DNA of 64,000 nucleotides from Isoetes taiwanensis (taxonomy: Eukaryota; Streptophyta; Lycopodiopsida; Isoetales; Isoetaceae), in the NCBI GenBank assembly GCA_021234155.1, contig JAJEKV010000080.1, positions 2,899,867 to 2,963,866 of the forward strand. Direction: 5' to 3'. Below, piece after piece: positions 13,634-26,310 of this stretch (position 1 is its first letter; each line of letters opens with the position of its first letter). The translations under genes were made by a program, and so were the position numbers. Under the pieces are notes generated by a model. That model was not told where the DNA came from and made no database searches. It was given only the letters and a program-made list of their open reading frames with translations.

Positions 13634-13944
13634 TATATATATTTTTAATTAAAATTTACAGACGCTGGAAACCTTTCGTTTTGCGACGCTGAAAGTTTTT
13701 CACAGACGCTAAATTGTTGGGTTTCAGACGTAACCCCCGAAAAAAAAAAAAAAAATCGCTGTGACGCTGTTTTTATCGCTTTCACAGACGCCTGGAAAAT
13801 TTCACAGACGCCATCGGTAGTTTTCGCCAGACGCCAAATTTTTCCCACGGCTACGAGGGTTTTATATCGTTAACGATTTTTATTAAAAAATACGTATTTT
13901 TGACTTTATACCGAATTTTAATTTTGTACGATAGAACCTATCCC
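13234..13944. mobile_element. 711-bp TIR element inserted in a satellite unit
   Basis: Begins GGGATAGGTTC and ends GAACCTATCCC, an 11-bp perfect inverted repeat. Comparison with intact sister units gives the empty site (CTTGGTCCCCGTGG). TGGTCCC occurs on both sides (13226-13232 and 13948-13954), an imperfectly placed 7-8 bp target duplication as in hAT-like elements. Inside, CAGACGCTGA-type motifs repeat in both orientations around a long AT dinucleotide run. No coding capacity. Confidence 0.7.
13550..13642. repeat. AT dinucleotide microsatellite
   Basis: Nearly pure alternating AT, self-complementary, in the centre of the 711-bp TIR element. Likely to form a cruciform or hairpin and to vary in length. 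Confidence 0.95.
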
Positions 13945-16900
13945 CGCTGGTCCCCGTGGCAATGTCGACGTTTCGAGTCCATTGGCGAGCCAAATCAGCG
14001 ATTCTCGAGAGGGAGGTCGCCCGTCCCGGCCCCGTGGCCTTGGGGAGAGGAAAATTCGGCAAGCAGCCCGGGGATTTTAGGGTCCGTGGCTCTGGTGTCA
14101 ACACCCCCAAATCCACGCCAAGTCACTTACAAGGTCCCTACCCGGGATGACGGAGAGGGCCTCCCACCACAATGGGTTGCGAGGTTCTAGAAGGGTTTTG
14201 CGTTTTGGGGCCGACTTGGTCTCGGTGAACTTGGGACTGGCCGAGAAGCTGCAAATGAGAATAATCTGAGTAAGGGAACCGACGGGCTTGAGTTTGGGCC
14301 TGTCCTCCTCCCGATGTGGCAAGTAGAAGTCGGGGGTGCTTTTTGCGGTGGGTAAGACATTCATAAATTCGCAATTAATGCATTGTACGAAAATAAATTC
14401 TGATTTTTTGCCACCGGATTCCTAATCTATCTCCAAAGACACACCCCCCATTTTCAAATTTTCTGAGAGAAGGTCTAGGTCAAAGGGTTAGCATTAGAAC
14501 GGTCGGGCAGCCCGCTTCGGGGGCAACCGCACCCTTCCCCAAGTCAAATGAGGCCCGGACCTTGCAGGATCCCTCACAAGAGGGGAGAGTCCGGACCCCA
14601 AGAGGCGGGATCCAAAAAGTTCCCGAGGCAGCCCCTTCTGGCCCCCCGGCTCGCAGACGCTTAATGACCACCCTCCCCGAGCCCTGCCCCTATCCCAACC
14701 GCTGGATCCTCCGCCTGAGGCCCCTCTTCGGGAAGGCCCAAAAGATTCCGCACGGCCCCAGAGAACTTGTCAAACCAAGGGCGCCCCGAGGTCGGCCTTG
14801 TAGAAACCGGCAGTGTCTTGTCGCTCGGGCACCGGGAGGCTCGAATGGCAAATCGACCGCCAAATCATCCGGAATGGCAAAATTACCCTAGGGGAGCAAG
14901 TTACAAGGTCGGTTTTGCAAAAGAAAGAAACACTTATGCCCTCCACGGCCGATCCCGCATCCACATCCCACCGCCAATTGACTACGAGTGTGATGGAAGT
15001 GAGCTACTTTGGCGCTTCTTGAGGTCGGGTGGTCTTCCGCCATGGAACTTGGTCCCTGTGGCAATGTCGACGTTTCGAGTCCATTGGCAGAGCCAAATCG
15101 CTGACTCGAGGGGAGGTCGCCTGGCCCCCGCCCCCGGGGCCTTGGGGAGAGGAAATTCGGGGCAAGCGACTTCGGGATTTTAGGGTCCGTGCTGCGGTGT
15201 CAACACCCCCACTCCCGCGTCAAGTCACGGCCAGCAAGGTCCCGCCTGACCGACGGAGAGGGCCTCCCGCACTGTGGGTTGCCGGTTCTAGAAGGGTTTG
15301 CGTTTTGGGGCCGAGACTTGGTCCAGTGAACTTGGGACCTGGCCAAGAAGCCGCACTTGAATACGGAGCAAGGGGGAACCGGCGGAGCAGAAGTTTGGGC
15401 CCTGTCCTCCCTCCTGATGTGGCAAGTAGAAGTCGGGCTTTGCTGGCAAGACATTCATAAATTCGCAATTAATGCATTGTACGAAAATAAATTCTGATTT
15501 TTGCCAGTTGATTCCTAATCTATCTCCAAAGACACACCCAATTTTGAAATTTTTTAGGAGAAAGGTCTAGGTCAAAGGGTTAGCATTAGAAGCGGTCGGG
15601 GCAGCAGCAGGCAATCGGGGCCGGTGGCACCCTCCCAAGTCAAACGAGGCCAGACCTTGCGGATTCCTCACAAGAGGGGAGAGTCCGGACCCCAAGAGGC
15701 GGGATCCAAAAAGTTCCCCAGGCAGACCCTTCCCCGGCAAAGCCCTCCCGCGACGCTAATGACCACCCTCCGAGCGGTTCCCCTATCCAACCGTTGGATC
15801 CTCCGCTCAGGGGCCCTCTTGAAGGCCCAAAAGATTCCAGATCGGGTCCAGAGAACTTGTCAAAACCGCTGGGCGCCCCGAGGTCGGCCTTTGTAGAAAC
15901 CGCACTGCCTTGTCGTTCGGCAACGCGGGAGGCTACTGAATGGCAAATCGACCCTAAATCATCCTGAATGGCTAAATTACCCTAGGAGCAAGTTACAAGG
16001 TCGGTTTTGCAAAAGAAAGAAACACTCATGCCCTCCACGACAAGATCCCGCATCCACATCCTAGGCCAATTGACTACGAGTGTGGTGATGGAAGTGAGCT
16101 ACTTTGGCGCTTCTTGGAGGTCGGTGGTCTTATGGCCACGGAACTTGGTCCCCGTGGCAATGTCGACGCTTCAGTCCATTGGCCGAGAGCCAAATCGCTG
16201 ACCGGGAGAGGGAGGTTGCCCGTCCGGCCCCGTGGCCTTGGGGAGAGGAAATTCGGGCAAGCGGCTTCCGGGATTTTAGGGTCCGTGCTCGGCGTCAACA
16301 CCCCCACTCCCGCGTCAAGTCACGCGCAAGGTCCCGCCTCGACAAGGAGAGGGCCTCCAAAACGTAAAACCCCGTGGGTTGCGTGTTCTAGAAGGGTTTG
16401 CGTTTTGGGGGCGGTGACTTGGTCTGTTGCACTTGGGACCTGGCGAAGCTGCAACCCCGAGAATACGAGCAAGGGGAACTGGCCGGAGCGGAGTTTGAGC
16501 CTGTCTCCTCCCGATGTGGCAAGTAGAAGTCGGGGGCGGCTTTGCGCGGCAAGACATTCATAAATTAAAATTAATGCATTGTACAAAAATAAATTCTGAT
16601 TTTTTTTGCCACCGGATTCCTAATCCATCTCCAAACACAGCCCAATTTTTCAGCCTTTTCGGAGAAGGTCTAGGTCAAAGGGTTAGCATTAGAACGGTGG
16701 GCACCCGCTGGGGCAACCGAAATGGCACCCTTCCCAAGTCAAACGAGGCCAGGACCTTGCAGGGGATCCCTCACAAGAGGGGAGAGTCCGACCCCAAGAG
16801 GGCGGGATCCAAAAACGTCCCGGGCAGCCCTTTCAGCGCCTCCCGGTCGACGCTAATGACCACCCTCCCGAGCCCGTTCCCCATCCCACCGCTGATCCTC

Positions 16901-17128
16901 CTCGCTCGAGGGCCCCTCTTCGGAAGGCCCAAAAGATTCCGGGATCGGTCCGGAGAACTTGTCAAACCGCTGGGCCCCCCGGTCGGCCTTTGTAGAAACC
17001 GCAGTCTTGTCGCTCGGCACCGGGAGGTTCCGAATGGCAAATCGACCACCGCCAAATCGTCCGGAATGGCGAAATTACCCTAGGGAGCAAGTTACAAGGT
17101 CAGTTTTGCAAAAGAAAGAAACACTCAT

Positions 17129-17513
17129 TGTTGAAATATGGGGTTCTTGGCATGCACCTTGCTGCAGCAGACCATGGCTGCCGGATGCAACAAGGCTGCC
17201 ACAAATGCTCAAGAATGACAAAACAAAGGGGGAGGAAACTCCAAGAACACAAACAGGGCACAAATGCCAAGAAATGAACAAAGTGGATCATATTGCCAAA
17301 ATGAGGCGCTCCAAAACGTGAGCTGAAACCCTCACAAAATGAGGCGCTCCAAAACGTGAGCTAAAACCTTAACAATGAGGGGAAATGCTCTCTCTATATA
17401 GTGAGCAAACCCTAACCCTATATGATGACAACATGTGGCCATGTGCCACTAACATCTATGATGACATGTGGCCTATGCCACTAACGTCTATGACTTAGCC
17501 CAAGGGGCTAACA
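17129..17513. repeat. Left LTR (385 bp)
   Basis: Starts TGTTGAAATATGG and ends GGGGCTAACA, the canonical TG...CA. It matches 20215-20598 along its whole length with few differences. The 5-bp direct repeat CTCAT lies immediately outside (17124-17128). Confidence 0.93.
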
Positions 17514-20214
17514 CTCCCCCCCACCAAACCTCACTATATGCAAACCTTTATAATATTAGGTTTGACATGTTTACAAAAACGGAGGGGAAGTAACAAAAAT
17601 ATTTGCCAAAAAGTCTTCTTCAAGGTGTTGGTGACGAATTAGATCAAAAAGAATGTTGATGCCGTGTAGATCACATAGGGGCAATAAATAATGATGGCCA
17701 TCCCTTATATCATGGGGAAGGCAATTGTAACCAATAGTGGCAAAAATACAACTTAAAATAATGATAGAGGGTCTTCAAAAATGTAAGCACCAAATATCAA
17801 CCACGGGCGTGGACAAGCGTGTAAGGATGGCCCGTGGGTGGCGTGAAAAAAACTTGCAAGGGTTCAAAGCGTGGCCCTTAAGTGTTGCTAAAAGTATTTC
17901 AAAGTGTGAACTGTGGGCGTGGGCCCATGCGGCAAGAGGGGCCCTTGGTTGGGCGTGACCAAAAAAAAAGCCAAAGTGTAGCTCGTGGGTGGGGTGGAAA
18001 AAAGTTCGCGGGGAGTTACCGTGGGCCAAATGTGTCAAGTGTTAGAGTATGCACATAACAAAAAATAGTGGGGCGTGGGTTTAACAAGGCCCGTGGTTGG
18101 TTGTGACAAACATGCGTGTGTTAGCAGGCGTGGGTAAAATGACTAAGCGTGGCGCATAAGCGTGCTCCACACCGTGCGTGAGTGGCTATGGGCAAATGAT
18201 TTTCAAGCGTGGCGGGCCGTGGGTAAGATTTCAAGTACCTACGCGTGGCCGTGGGTAAGAGTGGAAAAATTGCAAAGTGGTCCAGTGCGAGGATGGCCCG
18301 TGGGTTGAGTAGGGAAAATAAGTGTTGACCAAATAAGTTGTTCTAGCCGTTGCGGGTGGTTGGGCGGATGAAAGTGTTGCGGGGGGGGCGTTGCATGAAC
18401 TCCTGGAGAAAGTGTATGCCCTAAAATGTAAGTGTATCACGGGCCATAGAGCTGGGCCCAAATCTTAGCCGTGAACAAAAATTGCCCTAAAAATCTTTTA
18501 CTGCTTTTTTATTTTGTCGGGTATGTTTGCAACAAGAACAAAAAAAAATGGGTCTCTACGGTTTGTAACTTCGATTTTGTTGATGTACCGCTTGAATCTG
18601 GAGAGGCGGCGGATTGGTGTCAAAATGGCCTGCGTCTTGAAATAGCCGAAGTTCGATTGTTTTTGGTTTGAATCTTGGCATCCGGTTACGAATAGCCGGA
18701 TTTGCTTGAAAAACATAGTGGGTTGCTTTGGAGTCCGCAGAATGGCGGCGACCGAGCTATTGGGCGGGTTTTTTGCTTGGAAGACGAGTTTGGATGGTAG
18801 ATATTTGCATGATTCTCGCACAAGGGCAACTGATTTGCCGAGCAACCACGCTTAGTTGCTATATTCTTGGATTCGCTTGCAAATGGTGGCGGATTTGTTT
18901 AATGTAGACCTGAACCGGTGGTTGGATTTGAAGGCGTCCTACCGCTAGTGGGATGTTTGTGCTTCTTGCTTCAACGGTGAAAAACAACATCGATTCTTGA
19001 AAATACTAGATCTGAGACATCGAACTCGAGGCATACCCATGTTAATCTTTGTGCTTGTTTCTTTTGTGCGGATGCCGGTGTTTGTTGTTGCAGATGAGTC
19101 GACTTGAAGATTTGTTTGCAGATGTTGCAGACCAGCCAAACTGAGGCGTCAAATGTCTGCTGAGAGATCTTTGCTTGCTTGAAAAATAAACTGCTGCTGT
19201 TTTCTTTTGTTGTGTGCTTGAACAGAGGAAAGGGGGCTAGCCCAAGGTCTTTGCCCTCCTAAAAACTTAATACTAAATGTTGTGTTGATTTGATTGTTGT
19301 AAAGCTTTTTGCAGATAGATTCGACCAGAGTCTTCAGGATGTGCTTGACAGATCGATTGGAGTTGTTGCTGCAGCCTCTATAGGCTTGAACAGAGGAATG
19401 GGGCTAGCCCAAGTCTCGCCCCTCTTGAAAATTTGAACAAGAACTTCGCACAGACCGAAATGAGATTGTTGTGCGCATGTGTTGATAATTTGTTGTTGCG
19501 AGATCTTTGAATCTTTGAATCTTGAATCAAGCTTTCTTGAAGATGATTGTTGAAGAGTGTTGAAAAAATTTGTAACAAGAGTAACAAGAGCCTTCTGTTT
19601 GGCACGCTTCAAACAGGGCTGATTGTATGATAACCCATAGTTTCTTGCAGATGACAGAAGACAAAGAAAACAGAGGATATTTTTGGAAATTTTAAACAAA
19701 AACAAAGAAAACGTCCAAATCGAGGGACGAAAAAAGCTTTCGTGAGGCAAAGAAAAAGCATGATATTTTTGGCGGTTTTTTCAAAGAAAACGCCCCTCGC
19801 ACACAGAAAATGGGACGAAAAAAGCTTGTGAGAAACCGATTTTTCTGAAAAATTTTTCAAGAATGAAGTCTTTACCACCACTCCAAAATGCCGTAACGCA
19901 TTAATCGTGCTTGCTGCAATTGAAGAACGAGTTTTGAAAAACAGCTTTTGAACAAGATTGATTGGATCACCGGCTTATCATCACCGGGTTTGATTTGAAA
20001 GACAAAGGGCCTCGCACAATTCGGCTGGTTGGGCAAATGAACGGAAGGCCTCCGGACAATTCAGCCCGGGTTGGGCAAAGGGAAAAGAGTTTAGAGTAGT
20101 GTACACAAAGTTTTCAAAGATCAAGAACCATGAGAGCAAAGAAGACAACGGGATAAACAAAGAAGGATCAAGAAATTCTTGAGTTTAACCCTAACCGAGC
20201 ATCGACGGCCCCGG

Positions 20215-20598
20215 TGTTGAAATATGGGGTTCTTGGCATGCACCTTGTTTGCTGCGGCAGACCATGGTCACGGATGCAACAAGGCTGCCACAAATGCTCA
20301 AGAATGACAAAACAAAGGGGAGGAAACTCCAAGAACACAAACAGGGCACAAATGCCAAGAAATGAACAAAGTGGATCATATTGCCAAAATGAGGCGCTCC
20401 AAAACGTGAGCTGAAACCCTCACAAAATGAGGCGCTCCAAAACGTGAGCTAAAACCTTAACAATGAGGGAAATGCTCTCTATATAGTGAGCAAACCCTAA
20501 CCCTATATGATGACAACATGTGGCCATGTGCCACTAACATCTATGATGACATGTGGCCTATGCCACTAACGTCTATGACTTAGCCCAAGGGGCTAACA
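20215..20598. repeat. Right LTR (384 bp)
   Basis: Partner of 17129-17513. The main difference is a small change near the start (CTTGCTGCAGCAG against CTTGTTTGCTGCGGCAG). Followed by the target duplication CTCAT. Confidence 0.93.
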
Positions 20599-22082
20599 CT
20601 CATGCCCTCCACGACAGTATCCCGCATCCACATCCTAGGCCAATTGACTACGAGTGTGATGGAAGTGAGCTACTTTGGCGCTTCTTGGAGGTCGGGTGGT
20701 CTTCCTGCCACGGAACTTGGTCCCCGGGCAATGTCGACGTTTCGAGTCCATTGGCGAGCCAAATCGCGATTCCGAGAGAGGGAGGTCGCTCGTCCGGCCC
20801 CTGTGGCCTTGGGGAGAGGAAATCCCGGGCAAGCAGCTTCGGGATTTTAGGGTCCGTGCTCAAGGCCAACACCCCCACTCCACGCCAAGTCACGCGCAAA
20901 GGTCCCACCCGAATCTGACAAGGAGAGGGCCTCCAAAATGTAAACCCTGTGGGTTGCCAGGTTCTAGAAGGGTTTGCGTTTTGGGGGCCGAGACTTGGTC
21001 TGTTGCACTTGGGACCTGGCCGAGAAGCCGGCAAAGAAATACGGAGCAAAGGGGAACTGACGGAGCGGAGTTTGGGCCTGTCCTCCCGATGTGGCAAGTA
21101 GAAGTCGGGGTGCTTTTGCAATGCCAAGACATTCATAAATTCGCAATTAATGCATTGTACGAAAATAAATTCTGATTTTTTTGCGGCAAGATTCCTAATC
21201 CATCTCCAAAGACATAGCCCAATTTTGAAATTTTCGGAGAAGGTCTAGGTCAAAGGGTTAGCATTAGAACGGTCGGGGAGCCCGCTGGCAGGCAACCGAG
21301 AGTGGCACCCTTCCCCAAGTCAAACGAGGTCAGGACCTTGCAGGGGATCCCTCACAAGAGGGGAGAGTCCCAGGACCCAAGAGGCGGGGATCCAAAAAAA
21401 GTTCGAGGCAGCCCTTCCCCGGCCAAAGCCCTCCCGGTGACGCTAATGACCACCCTCCCGGGCCTGGTTCCCCTATCCCACCGTTGGATCCTTCGTTCGA
21501 GGGGCCCCTTCGAAGGCCCAAAAAGATTCCAGATCGGTCCGGAGAACTTGTCAAACCGCGTGGCGCCCCGAGGTCGGCCTTGTAGAAACCGGGCAGATGT
21601 CTTGTCGCCGGGCACCGGGGAGGCTCCGGAATGGCAAATCGACCCTCGCCAAATCGTCCTAATGGCGAAATTACCCTAGGGAGCAAGTTACAAGGTCGGT
21701 TTTGCAAAAGAAAGAAACACTCATGCCCTCCACGACAAGATCCCGCATCCACATCCTAGGCCAATTGACTACGAGTGTGATGGAAGTGAGCTACTTTACG
21801 CTTCTTGGAGGTCGGGTGGTCTTCGCCACGGAACTTGGTCCCTGTGGCAATGTCGATGTTTTGAGTCCATTGGCGAGCCAAATCACAATTCCTCAGAGAG
21901 GGGAGATCGCCCGTCCCCGGCCCCTGTGGCCTTGGGGAGAGGAAATCTCGGGCAAGCGCTTCGGGATTTTAGGGTCCGAAGCTCATACAACACCCCCCAC
22001 TCCACGCCAAGTCATAGCGGGCCGCAGCCGAGAATACGGAGCAAGGGGAACCGACGGAGGCCGGAGTTTGGGCTCGACGACA

Positions 22083-22140
22083 TTTTAACGTCGATGATCG
22101 ACGGATATACCCACAAACTGGTCAATATCGACGCTGGCCA
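22083..22140. repeat. Second internal subterminal-type palindrome
   Basis: AACGTCGATGATCGACGG followed by the same spacer, AATATCGACG half and A run as at 10950-11005. It marks the start of the second copy of the large duplication. Confidence 0.75.
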
Positions 22141-23372
22141 AAAAAAAAAGTTAATTGTACCTACAAAGGTTCAATTGAAGCAAAACCCCGACATCCAAAA
22201 CCCTAGCCGCTTCAAATATTCTTAGTTGAGGCAACAAGAGCTTGGCCGCTTCACATCTAGTTCTAGCAAGCATCCCAGCGCCTTTGGAGCGCGATCTAAG
22301 GTTACATTTTGTATTTCCTTTCTCTGCAATCACTCCTTGTTCATTATCGTTCTTCGCCCTTATTTGTAGCTCTTTCTAATGTGAGGATGCAGATGCCTCG
22401 CCCTACTATATGAATAACGCCATTGGAAAGACGTTTGAGTATGGTTGATCGTGTGCCGCCAGCCGGGCTGCGAAATCCTCCGGGAACTATCAGCAGCGCG
22501 AAGATGAAGCATTAGAGGAAATAGAAGACCAGCTAGAGCTGTTGAAGAAGAAGAGAGATGAATACAATAGCTTGCCCGATAATACCGCACCGGTATTTGG
22601 AGAGAAGTTGGCAAATTATGTCGCGGAGCTGAATTTCATTGAAGGCATTATTGGATGTGTTGACGACATTGAGTGTGAGGTCGTTCCTCTTCCACCTTTG
22701 AGGCAACCTCACGATCTCGATATTTTTAGCGTGATATTTGTACTCTAATCATAGTATTTGAGCGACATTGGATAAGTATTTGAGAATATTTGAGTATTTT
22801 GTTCAAGTTTTGGATCTTTATAGTCAGTTATCTTTTGTTCTAGCATTTCTTATACTTATATTCTCATATTCAATCTAAGGATGTTATTGTTAGATAGGCT
22901 CTGGTCTTGGATTGAAGTGGAATAGCAAAGATCTCCTCTTGCATATGATTTTGCACTCATCTACATAGCATTGCAAAATCAAGATCCTATGCTCAAATTG
23001 AATGTGCAATCTCACGGACATATCGACGAATTGGTTGCGTTCGATGGGGTCCGTCTCTTGGGGTAGGGTTAGGAGCTCGAATTTAACTCATGGCTTAGAT
23101 AATGCTGAGATAGTTGATGACAATCAAAACCAAAGAGTAGAGAAAGAAAAGGATGGAGCGATTCTTGCCTAGATGATGACCAAAAGCCAAGTATGTCAAG
23201 TATTGAAGATGGAGATAAGGGTGGAACGCCAAAATATTATTCTCGCTGCATGGCTTAGATAAAGACAACATAAATGGTGTATATCCTAGTTCCTTTCTTT
23301 GAGAAATTGACCGTGACATGGTCACTAAGCAGTCGCATTGCACGGGGACGCCACGAGAATTAGAATGTCCGG
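22087..23372. repeat. 1.3-kb segment, copy 2 of the large duplication
   Basis: Copy of 10950-12240. The two share long exact blocks (for example the GCATTAGAGGAAATAGAA region and the AATCTCACG region) with scattered 1-12 base indels. It replaces the rest of the satellite unit that was truncated at about 22080 and runs into a new unit at 23373. Confidence 0.85.
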
Positions 23373-25470
23373 GATTTTAGGGTCCGTGCTCTGCGGCGTC
23401 CAACACCCCCACTCCACGCTAAGTCACGCGCTAAGGTCCCGCCTCGAATCGACAAGGAGAGGGCCTCCAAAACGTAAACCCCGGTGGGGTTGCCGTGTTC
23501 TAGAAGGGTTTGGCGCTTTGGGGGGCGAGACTTGGTTTGTTGCACTTGGGACTCCGCGCAGAAGCCGCAATGTGAATACGGAGCAAGGGGAACTGACGGA
23601 GCGTAGTTTGGGCCTGTCCTCCTCCATGTGGCAAGTAGAAGTCGGGGGCTTTTAAAGTGGCAAGACATTCATAAATTTGCAATTAATGCATTGTGCGAAA
23701 ATAAATTCTGATTTTTGCCAGCGGATTCCTAATCCATCTCCGGCCTACAAACCAATTTTCGAAATTTTTAGAAGGTCTAGGTCAAAGGGTTAGCATTAGA
23801 GCGGTCGGGGCAGCCTGCTGCGGGGGCAGCGGCACCCTTCCCCAAGTCAAGCGAGGCCCAGGACCTTGCGGGGATCCCTCACAAGAGGGAGAGTCCGGAC
23901 CCCAAGAGGCGGGATCAAAAAAGTTCCCGAGGTAGCCCTTCTGGCGGCTCCCCCGGGCCGCACGCTAATGACCACCCTCGGGCCGGTTCCCCTATCCGGC
24001 CAGTTGGATCCTCTGTTCAGGGGGCCCCTATTCGGGAAGGCCCAAAAGATTCCAGATCGGTCCGGAGAACTTGTCAAACCATGGCGCCCCGAGGTCCGCC
24101 TTGTAGAAACCGCAGTGTCTTGTCGTTCGAGGCACCGGGAGGCTCGGAATGGCAAATCGACCACGCCAAATCGTCCTGAATGGCCGAAATTACCCTAGGG
24201 AGCAAGTTACAAGGTCGGTTTTGCAAAAGAAAGAAAAACACTCATGCCCTCCACGACAAGGTATCCCGCATCCACATCCTAGGCCAATTGACTACGAGTG
24301 TGATGGAAGTGAGCTACTTTGGCGCTTTTAGAGGTCGGTGGTCTTCTGGCCACGGAACTTGGTCCCCGTGGCAATGTCGACGTTTCCGAGTCCATTGGCC
24401 CGAGCCAAATCTCGATTCCGAGAGGGGAGGTCGCCCGTCCCGGCCCCTGGGGCCTTGGGAAGAGGAAATTTGGGGCAAGCAGCCCGGGGATTTTAGGGTC
24501 CGGTGCTCGGCGTCAACACCCCTACTCCACGCCAAGTCACGCGGCGCAAAGGTCCTTCCCGACCGACAAGGAGAGGGCCTCCAAAACGTAAACCCCGTGG
24601 GTTGCCCGTGTTCTAGAAGGGTTTTGCGTTTTGGGGGCGAGACTTGGTCTGTTGCAATTTGGGACCTGGCCAGAAGCTGCAGCCGGAAATGCGGAGCAAG
24701 GGGCCCTGGCGGAGTGGAGTTTGGGCCTGTCCTCCTCCCGATGTGGCAAGTAGAAGTCGGGGGTGCTTTTGCAAAGGCAAGACATTCATAAATTCGCAAT
24801 TAATGCATTGTACGAAAATAAATTCTGATTTTTTGCCAGTGGATTCCTAATCCATCTCCAAAGACACAGCCCAATTTTTCAAATTTTCTGAGAAGGTCTA
24901 GGTCAAAGGGTTAGCATTAGAATCGGTCGGGGCAGCCCGCTGGAGCAACCGAAATGGCACCCTTCCCCAAGTCAAACGAGGCCAGGACCTTGCGGGGATC
25001 CCTCACAAGAGGGGAGAGTCCTGACCCCAAGAGGGGATCAAAAAGTTCCCAGGCAGCCCTTCCCGGCAACGCCCCGGGGTTGCGCTAATGACCACCCTCC
25101 CGGAGCCCGGTTCCCCTATCCGACCGTTGGATCCTCCGTTCAGGGGGCCCTCTTCGGGAAGGCCCAAAAGATTCCAGATCGGGTCCGAGAACTTGTCAAA
25201 CCAGCTGGGCGCCCGAGGGCCTTCCTTTGTAGAAAACCGCGTAGTGTCTTGTCGTTCGCACCGGGAGGCTCGGAATGGCAAATCGACCACTGCCAAATCA
25301 TCCGAATGGCGAAATTACCCTAGGGAGCAAGTTACAAGGTCGGTTTTGCAAAAGAAAGAAACACTCATGCCCTCCACGACAGTATCCCGCATCCACATCC
25401 TACTGCCAATTGACTACGAGTGTGATGGAAGTGAGCTACTTTGGCGCTTCTTGGAGGTCGGGTGGTCTTC
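23373..25470. repeat. Two more ~1.1-kb satellite-like units
   Basis: Units start at 23373 and 24489. The second breaks off near 25470, just after the CTTCTTGGAGGTCGGG landmark. Same landmarks and same indel-rich differences as the larger array. Confidence 0.88.
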
Positions 25471-25889
25471 GACCATTCACCGTATTTATCAACGTGATCG
25501 ATGATAGTCTTTCTCATCCGTTTTATTTGTCCTTTGCACATCGCGCAATTGCAATAAAGCCGCTCTGTCAAGTACAAACCGAAAAAAGTTTATTAGGATA
25601 CAAAGTTGGCAATCATTGAAAACATGTTTCTAGTACATACGTCAAGGCATTCATTTCATCGTGCATGCCACTAAGGCTATGGGGAAGACTCGGACCACCG
25701 GGTCTAAGTGGACTATTTGTGGCAATTGTTGGAGTAACATCTTTCTTGCCGATCGCCATTTAACAATCTTAAGGCTTTTGTTGCATTTTACGTTCATGGT
25801 CGGCCTCACGCTTGTCCATGTTGTTTACTACAAGCAAAAAATGTTAATAAAACTAATTTAATGTATTAATGTGACTTTAGATCTATTTG

Positions 25890-26310
25890 ATTGAGGGCCC
25901 CCTCAACTTCGATACATCTAGTCCTCTCCATTCAAGATGGAGCCAGCCGATCCTTGATCACGCAACCCTAAACCCATATTGTAATGTTTAGCAACCACTA
26001 ATTGTGGGGCTGAACCCGATACACACCTAGTCCTCTCCATTCGAGATGGAGCCGGCCGATACCTTGATCATGCTACCCTTCATACAATTTGTAATATTTA
26101 TAGACAATATGATTGAGGTAGGCCTGAACCCGATACACGTAGTCCTCTCCATTCGAGATGGAGCCGACCAGTACCTTGATCAAGTTACCCCACACTTTTT
26201 GAAAATTTATAGACAATATGATTGAGGTAGGCCTGAACCCAATACTATAGTCCTCTCCATTCGGGATGGAGCTGACCAGTATCTGGATCAACCTACCCCA
26301 CACTTTTGTA
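25890..26310. repeat. Tandem repeat, four ~112-bp units
   Basis: Each unit contains AGTCCTCTCCATTC, then GATGGAGC, then ACCTTGATCA and, between units, ACAATATGATTGAGGTAGGCC. The AGTCCTCTCCATTC core starts near 25918, 26030, 26142 and 26251. A diverged lone copy lies at 10003-10080. No function visible. Confidence 0.85.

Larger units (their letters stand above)
17129..20598. mobile_element. Non-autonomous LTR retrotransposon
   Basis: Two near-identical 385/384-bp LTRs flank 2.7 kb of interior, with a perfect 5-bp target duplication CTCAT at 17124-17128 and 20599-20603. It sits inside a 1.1-kb satellite unit, whose two halves rejoin exactly to a standard unit length without it. I find no gag, protease, integrase or reverse transcriptase and no obvious initiator-Met tRNA primer site after the left LTR. 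It therefore depends on proteins from elsewhere (a LARD/TRIM-like element, intermediate in size). The interior at 17.8-18.3 kb holds imperfect GTGGGCGTGG-type repeats. Very similar LTRs imply a recent insertion. Confidence 0.9.
12241..22080. repeat. Satellite-like array, six ~1.1-kb units
   Basis: Units begin with GATTTTAGGGTCCG at 12241, 14073, 15176, 16272, 20843 and 21965. Undisturbed units are 1.09-1.12 kb. The first is interrupted by the 711-bp TIR element, the fourth by the LTR element (without it the unit is 1091 bp), and the sixth is truncated near 22080. Constant landmarks in every unit include TTCTAGAAGGGTTTGCG, GTGGCAAGTAGAAGTCGG, GGTCTAGGTCAAAGGGTTAG and TACGAGTGTGATGGAAGTGA. Copies differ mainly by 1-4 base indels in GC-rich words. 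All long frames here change from unit to unit, so I call no gene. Confidence 0.9.

Noticed and set aside
17400-17430. Telomere-like CCCTAACCC
   Set aside because: Only one and a half units, at the same place in both LTRs; it is part of the LTR sequence.
12241-25470. Many 60-200 codon frames on both strands
   Set aside because: They arise from the GC-rich 1.1-kb units. Frames change from unit to unit because of indels, so no protein is conserved.
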